A stretch of DNA of 8,341 nucleotides from Spirochaeta sp. (GTDB lineage Bacteria; Spirochaetota; Spirochaetia; Sphaerochaetales; Sphaerochaetaceae). The notes beneath the pieces are model-generated. The model was given only the letters and a program-made list of their open reading frames with translations. It searched no databases and was not told the origin of the DNA. Location of the stretch: the NCBI GenBank assembly GCA_020054965.1, contig JAIMZO010000056.1:1-8341 (forward strand), written 5' to 3'. A program made the position numbers and the translations under genes. Below are positions 4,737-8,341 of the stretch, in pieces (the stretch's first letter is position 1; every line of letters starts with the position of its first letter).

Positions 4737-6926
4737 ATGAATGACAAAGTGATGGTATTGCCAGAAGTGCGGTTCGGATACGGGTTCATTCCCCCGGAAT
4801 TTCTTCCTGAGGGAAAGGATGAGTATTATCTGAGGAACATCCAGAACAAGAAAGATCCAGAAAGCTATCGGCATCTGAAGGAAGAGGAGATTGCCTTGCT
4901 CGAGGAGAATCTGAATACTTCCCCCTGCTGGGATGATGTGTTGGTGAGTGACCCCTTCGACCCTTCCTTGATCAAGAACAGCGAATTCTATGGATTGGTA
5001 CGCATTGGAAGCATGACACGTCAGATTGTCAGTTTTCATGACTTCTCTGTACCTATAGGGATTACCAACAGCAGAATTGTCAGCTGTGATATCGGGGACA
5101 GTTGCGCTATTCTCGACTGCAGCTATCTCAGCCACTATATTCTTGACCATCATGTCATCATCTACCGCATCGGCGAGATGCAGACCACCAATCATGCAAA
5201 GTTCGGAAGTGGTATCCTCAAGGACGGGGAAGACCCAGAGGTGTTGACCACCATGGATATCATGAATGAAGCAGGAGGAAGGACTGTTAGGCCCTTTGAT
5301 GGGATGCTTCCTTCCGATGCCTACCTCTGGGGTACTTATCGCGATGATGATGCGTTGATGAGGATCTTTGAGATGTTGACTGACAAGACTTGCGACGCAC
5401 GTCGTGGGTACTACGGATTTGTCGGTCAGCAGTCTGTGATCAAATCATGTGATACCATAAAGGATGTCTGGATCGGGGAAGGGGCTTATATAAAGGGTGC
5501 CAACAAACTCAAGAATCTCCGTCTCCGCTCTACCTTGGAAGAGCCGGTACAGATCGGTGAAGGTGTTGAGCTGGTAAACGGCATCATCGGTGCAGGAAGC
5601 AGGGTGTTCTATGGATGCAAGGCAATCCGCTTCATCATGGGGGACAACTGTAATCTCAAGTATGGTGCCCGTCTTATACACTCCTTCCTTGGTGATAACT
5701 CAACGGTCAGTTGCTGTGAGCTGCTGAGCAACCTTATCTTTGGGGGACACGAACAACACCACAACAACTCTTTCCTGATTGCCAGTTTGATCAAGGGACA
5801 GTCGAATATGGCTGCCGGTGCGAATATCGGATCCAATCACAACAGTCGTGGAAATGACGGGGAGATGGTTGCCGGCAGGGGATTCTGGCCAGCTCTGAGC
5901 AGCACGCTCAAGTATGACTGCAAGTTCGCAAGCTATGTTCTGATCGCCAAGGGGAACTATCCCCACGAGTTGAACATCCCCATTCCATTCAGTCTGCTGG
6001 GATCAGATGCCAAGGAGGGAAGAAGGGTGGTAATGCCTGCCTATTGGTGGATGTACAATCTCTATGCTCTGGAGCGCAACAGCTATAAATACCGTAAGCG
6101 TGACAAGCGAAAGGTCATCCGTCAGCAGATAGAGACCGACTACCTTGCTCCTGATACGGTAAATGAGATTTTTACGGCCTGCGACCTACTCTGTGAGTGG
6201 GTGGGGATCAATTACAACAGGACCCGGCCCACCTCCCAGGAGCGAAGTGATCTGATCACACAAGGGAAGACCTTGATCACCACGAAGCCTTCAGAAGTAC
6301 AGTCAATGCAAATGTATGTCTGGGAGTTGGAAAACAGCAACGAACCGGTTGAGATACTCAAGACGGTGGAGGCATACCAAGCGTATCAACAGATGCTTCG
6401 TTACTATGCTGTGAAGACACTCAGCGAGTATTGCACCACCCATGAGATTACCATCAGTGAGTTCCAGCAGGCCCATGATGCAGTGCTTGATCCTTGGCTC
6501 AATATTGGAGGACAACTTGTACCTGAGTATCGTTTTGAGGTTCTCAGGGATGGTCTGAAGGAAGGCTCCATCACCTCTTGGGAAGAGGTGCATGATACCT
6601 ATGCCTACTGGTTTTCTCTCTATGAGGAGGACCGTGCAGTGCATGCCTTGGCAACACTGCTCAAGGTGTTAGGATGCAGTGAAATCAACCAAGGGCAATG
6701 GGAGCAGGTGGTTGATGAGGTAGCCGTCATCCGCCTTGAAATCGAAAACCAGGTCTTCAAGACCAAGGAGAAGGATTTCAACAACCGGTTCCGCTTCAGT
6801 ACCTACCGTACAGTGGAGGAACGGGACGCAGTACTAGGCAGTCTTGATGACAATCCTTTCATCCAGGAGTCAAAACAGATCACAGAGCAGGTACTTTCCC
6901 AGATCCGGATGGTTCGGTTCTCCTGA
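4737..6926 (+). CDS. DUF4954 family protein with hexapeptide-type left-handed beta-helix
   Basis: I recognise this 729-residue protein as DUF4954, a family of unknown function that I recall mainly from Spirochaetes and Bacteroidetes. Residues ~88-148 and ~228-390 are rich in loose hexapeptide steps (IGDSCAIL, VWIGEGAYI, VQIGEGVEL, GIIGAGSRV, FIMGDNCNL, SFLGDNSTV), as in left-handed beta-helix acyltransferases and sugar-nucleotide enzymes. Conserved-looking blocks sit on this helix: GGHEQHHNN (~336-344) and GANIGSNHNSRGNDGEM (~361-377), whose His and Asn residues could form an active site. The remainder (~440-729) is probably helical. There is no signal peptide. An acyltransferase or nucleotidyltransferase role is only a guess from the fold. 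The ATG at 4737 is preferred over the upstream in-frame TTG (4701), which lies in the promoter. The 3' end overlaps the opposing HAAS gene by 47 bases. Confidence 0.85.
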   Translation: MNDKVMVLPEVRFGYGFIPPEFLPEGKDEYYLRNIQNKKDPESYRHLKEEEIALLEENLNTSPCWDDVLVSDPFDPSLIKNSEFYGLVRIGSMTRQIVSFHDFSVPIGITNSRIVSCDIGDSCAILDCSYLSHYILDHHVIIYRIGEMQTTNHAKFGSGILKDGEDPEVLTTMDIMNEAGGRTVRPFDGMLPSDAYLWGTYRDDDALMRIFEMLTDKTCDARRGYYGFVGQQSVIKSCDTIKDVWIGEGAYIKGANKLKNLRLRSTLEEPVQIGEGVELVNGIIGAGSRVFYGCKAIRFIMGDNCNLKYGARLIHSFLGDNSTVSCCELLSNLIFGGHEQHHNNSFLIASLIKGQSNMAAGANIGSNHNSRGNDGEMVAGRGFWPALSSTLKYDCKFASYVLIAKGNYPHELNIPIPFSLLGSDAKEGRRVVMPAYWWMYNLYALERNSYKYRKRDKRKVIRQQIETDYLAPDTVNEIFTACDLLCEWVGINYNRTRPTSQERSDLITQGKTLITTKPSEVQSMQMYVWELENSNEPVEILKTVEAYQAYQQMLRYYAVKTLSEYCTTHEITISEFQQAHDAVLDPWLNIGGQLVPEYRFEVLRDGLKEGSITSWEEVHDTYAYWFSLYEEDRAVHALATLLKVLGCSEINQGQWEQVVDEVAVIRLEIENQVFKTKEKDFNNRFRFSTYRTVEERDAVLGSLDDNPFIQESKQITEQVLSQIRMVRFS

Positions 6927-7860
6927 GTGTGGTGTAGGTGTCTTCTCCAATACTGATAAGGGTCAGGAGGAGTAACACCGCACATGCGGCCTTGATGATG
7001 ATCTGCCACCACTCAAGTGAGAGGTTGAAATAGAGCAAGGCCGTATTGTTGTAGATGTTCCATCGCGTTGCAACGAAGATGAAGTAGAAGACTCCCAATA
7101 GATCGGAGGCTGCGCTGAAGCCGAGTACTGTTTTTGTCCATCGTGCGCGAGCCATCTTGAACATGGCAACAAAGAAGGCGATGGCAGTGGTCAGCATCCA
7201 CCCTACGAGGTAAGGACGGAGTAGGTCTGCAACAAAGAGGGGGATAGGTTCCCTGTCTTGGGTATAGATTGCCAGCAAGTTGCCTCTCCTGTACATGAAT
7301 CCCAGGAACAGGAAGAAGAGCGACAAGCCTACCAAGTCAGCAATGCTGTCTCTCTTCTTGATCTCCCTGGTGGGTACTTCCTCAAGATTATGCAGTTCAG
7401 AGAGGTTCCAATCCTTTGCATCTGCCTTCACCTGATACCTTTCAAGTATGGCAAAGGTGATCGTTACCCAAAGGAATGCACTTGAAGCAGCACTGAAGAT
7501 TGAGGCCAGAGCCTTTGCGATCATTCCAAAGATGGACAGATCGGATGGGGAAAGGAAAAAGGCGAGTACCGTAAAGACCAAGGTAACCAGGGAGACTACC
7601 AAGGCAACAATCTTGAGTACCATGATATAGGTATCATAGGTAGCTGGACCGATAAGGTATTGTTCACTGCCACGATATTTCGCCGCCAGTGAAGAGGGGG
7701 ACCCCATTGACAGGAGCGTCTGCTCGACCTCCTGGTCACTGGGGTTATCGGGCAACATATCCTGGATATTTGCCGTGAGTTCCTTCTCTACTTCCATTCT
7801 TTCTGCAGGTTTTAGATGACGGACTGTCTCTGCAATATATCGGCTGATGAGCTCATGCAT
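6880..7860 (-). CDS. HAAS/DUF1700-like membrane protein paired with PadR
   Basis: This 326-residue protein begins with a soluble helical domain (~1-65): MHELISRYIAETVRHL, KPAERMEVEKELTANI, then an EQTLLSMGSPSSLAAKYRG segment. That is the pattern of the HAAS (DUF1700/permease-prefix) domain, where E/K-rich helices precede an 'LG(S/N)P..lA..Y' turn. Six membrane helices follow at about 80-103, 114-139, 173-190, 215-236, 244-265 and 284-304. Proteins of this kind are often encoded directly after a PadR regulator; their biochemical role is poorly known, with envelope stress or sensing suggested. Here the start codon overlaps the PadR stop by 8 bases (ATGCATGA), and a strong GGAGG lies six bases before the ATG inside the PadR gene, so translation is probably coupled. 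The last 47 bases are antisense to the DUF4954 gene end. Confidence 0.82.
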   Translation of the reverse strand: MHELISRYIAETVRHLKPAERMEVEKELTANIQDMLPDNPSDQEVEQTLLSMGSPSSLAAKYRGSEQYLIGPATYDTYIMVLKIVALVVSLVTLVFTVLAFFLSPSDLSIFGMIAKALASIFSAASSAFLWVTITFAILERYQVKADAKDWNLSELHNLEEVPTREIKKRDSIADLVGLSLFFLFLGFMYRRGNLLAIYTQDREPIPLFVADLLRPYLVGWMLTTAIAFFVAMFKMARARWTKTVLGFSAASDLLGVFYFIFVATRWNIYNNTALLYFNLSLEWWQIIIKAACAVLLLLTLISIGEDTYTTLRRTEPSGSGKVPAL

Positions 7861-8197
7861 GGCTCTCCTCCCCGAGCAACGCTTCAATGTGGGATTTTTG
7901 CTCTCTCCATTGGTTTGCAAGTGCTAAGAAGATGCTCTTTCCTTCCTCAGTGAGTTGGTAGAACTTTCTCGGCCTGTTCTCGCTGGTATTCCATCTACTC
8001 TCCAGGACACCTTGGGTTTCCAGTCTCCTGAGCATGGGGTAGAGTGTATTGGCTTCCAACTCTATGTGTTTTTCTGAAAGTATCTGCAATAGGGAGTACC
8101 CGTACTGTGGCGTGGTGAGTTGACTGAGAACACACAGCGTCAAGGTACCTCTATTGAGTTCTGTTACAAAGTTGATAAGAAGTTCTCTACTATTCAT
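7853..8197 (-). CDS. PadR family transcriptional repressor
   Basis: This is a 114-residue PadR regulator, the short subfamily with one winged helix and a C-terminal dimer helix. The signature is clear: RGTLTLCVLSQL (16-27), then YGYSLLQIL (32-40), then EANTLYPMLRRLE (48-60) with recognition-helix residues. GVLESRW and RPRKFYQLTEEGK (75-87) form the wing and its exit. Residues ~88-110 give the dimer helix. PadR proteins of this type repress their own operon and are released by hydrophobic ligands or other signals; the ligand here is unknown. The ATG at 8197 has GAGG six bases upstream and suits the family length; a longer in-frame reading to 8314 lacks homology and crosses the promoter. It is the first gene of an operon with the HAAS membrane protein. 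A palindromic site in its promoter suggests autoregulation. Confidence 0.93.
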   Translation of the reverse strand: MNSRELLINFVTELNRGTLTLCVLSQLTTPQYGYSLLQILSEKHIELEANTLYPMLRRLETQGVLESRWNTSENRPRKFYQLTEEGKSIFLALANQWREQKSHIEALLGEESHA

Positions 8198-8215
8198 GCG
8201 ACACCTCATATATTT

Positions 8216-8245
8216 ATAATAGTGTGTGTCACACAGTAATGTCAA
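8216..8245 (-). promoter_or_regulatory. Promoter of the padR-HAAS operon
   Basis: On the minus strand, TTGACA (8245-8240) is a perfect -35 consensus and TATTAT (8221-8216) a five-of-six -10, 18 bases apart. A start near 8209 would leave a leader of about 12 bases. The GAGG ribosome binding site (8207-8204) lies at the very 5' end of that leader. This is the strongest -35 found in the window, as expected for a promoter held down by a repressor. Confidence 0.65.
8223..8235. promoter_or_regulatory. Candidate PadR operator, 13-bp dyad between -35 and -10
   Basis: TGTGTG and CACACA flank one central base, giving a perfect dyad that lies wholly in the spacer between the -35 and -10 boxes of the padR promoter. 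Bound repressor would block RNA polymerase. Dyads with TGT/ACA arms are common in PadR operators. That this PadR binds here is inferred from position and symmetry. Confidence 0.6.
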
Positions 8246-8278
8246 GAACAAAGTATATTCCTGAGCCAATTGCAAAAT

Positions 8279-8294
8279 GGGTTTTCCGGAACCC
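8279..8294 (-). terminator. Weak hairpin upstream of padR, possible terminator of a gene to the right
   Basis: GGGTT (8279-8283) and AACCC (8290-8294) form a five-bp stem around a six-base loop. On the minus strand it is followed by ATTTTG, a short T-run. It could end transcription of a minus-strand gene lying beyond the window. The stem is short and the call is tentative. I see nothing else between 8246 and the window end. Confidence 0.25.
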
Positions 8295-8341
8295 CATAAT
8301 GCATAAACATGCAAAATCGTTACTCACACGCCCCCTATCTG

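Noticed and set aside
8198..8314. Upstream extension of the PadR frame by 39 codons
   Set aside because: It crosses the TTGACA/TATTAT promoter and operator, and PadR proteins of this subfamily begin at the MNSRELL start, which has a GAGG ribosome binding site.
1..8341. A new defence, CRISPR, retron or biosynthetic system
   Set aside because: There are no direct-repeat arrays, no structured ncRNA paired with the reverse transcriptase fragment, and no linked effector or biosynthetic genes. The reverse transcriptase motifs fit an ordinary group II intron protein.

Overview
The window has mid-range base composition and six intact genes, plus the broken ends of at least three older ones. The gene set fits a Spirochaete of the Sphaerochaeta type: a large DUF4954 beta-helix protein, a MATE exporter, a PadR/HAAS pair, an FCD-type GntR regulator and relics of a TRAP transporter. 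That assignment is an inference from remembered family distributions, not a measured match.

Left edge (1-371) is scar tissue. A truncated group II intron reverse transcriptase, open at the window edge, runs within a few bases into the last ~37 codons of a TRAP transporter large permease (DctM type) in a different frame, and a 12-bp hairpin follows. Next comes an intact GntR/FCD regulator (489-1166), the type usually found beside TRAP operons, so it may have outlived its targets. It is followed on the same strand by a cytoplasmic SGNH hydrolase related to the MsAcT arylesterase group (1194-1904).

The middle is mostly on the minus strand. It holds the C-terminal stub of an endonuclease/exonuclease/phosphatase (EEP) protein (1894-2088), a long-armed inverted repeat (2072-2119), an HSL-type alpha/beta hydrolase with a lysine-rich tail (2109-3191) and a MATE exporter (3288-4643). 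The MATE gene is divergent from the 729-residue DUF4954 gene (4737-6926), with 93 bp between the start codons.

The right side is a minus-strand two-gene operon: a PadR repressor (7853-8197) overlapping by 8 bp a HAAS/DUF1700-like six-helix membrane protein (6880-7860). Its promoter has a consensus -35 and a perfect 13-bp dyad between -35 and -10, which looks like a repressor operator. The membrane protein gene and the DUF4954 gene converge and overlap by 47 bp.

The most interesting shared signal is at gene starts. Four of the six promoters place a TATACT/TATAGT -10 box only 5-7 bases before the start codon, with no Shine-Dalgarno sequence. This predicts leaderless mRNAs for the SGNH hydrolase, alpha/beta hydrolase, MATE and DUF4954 genes, while the two regulator genes keep ordinary ribosome binding sites. 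I see no tRNA, rRNA, CRISPR array or complete mobile element, and no clear new defence or biosynthetic system.
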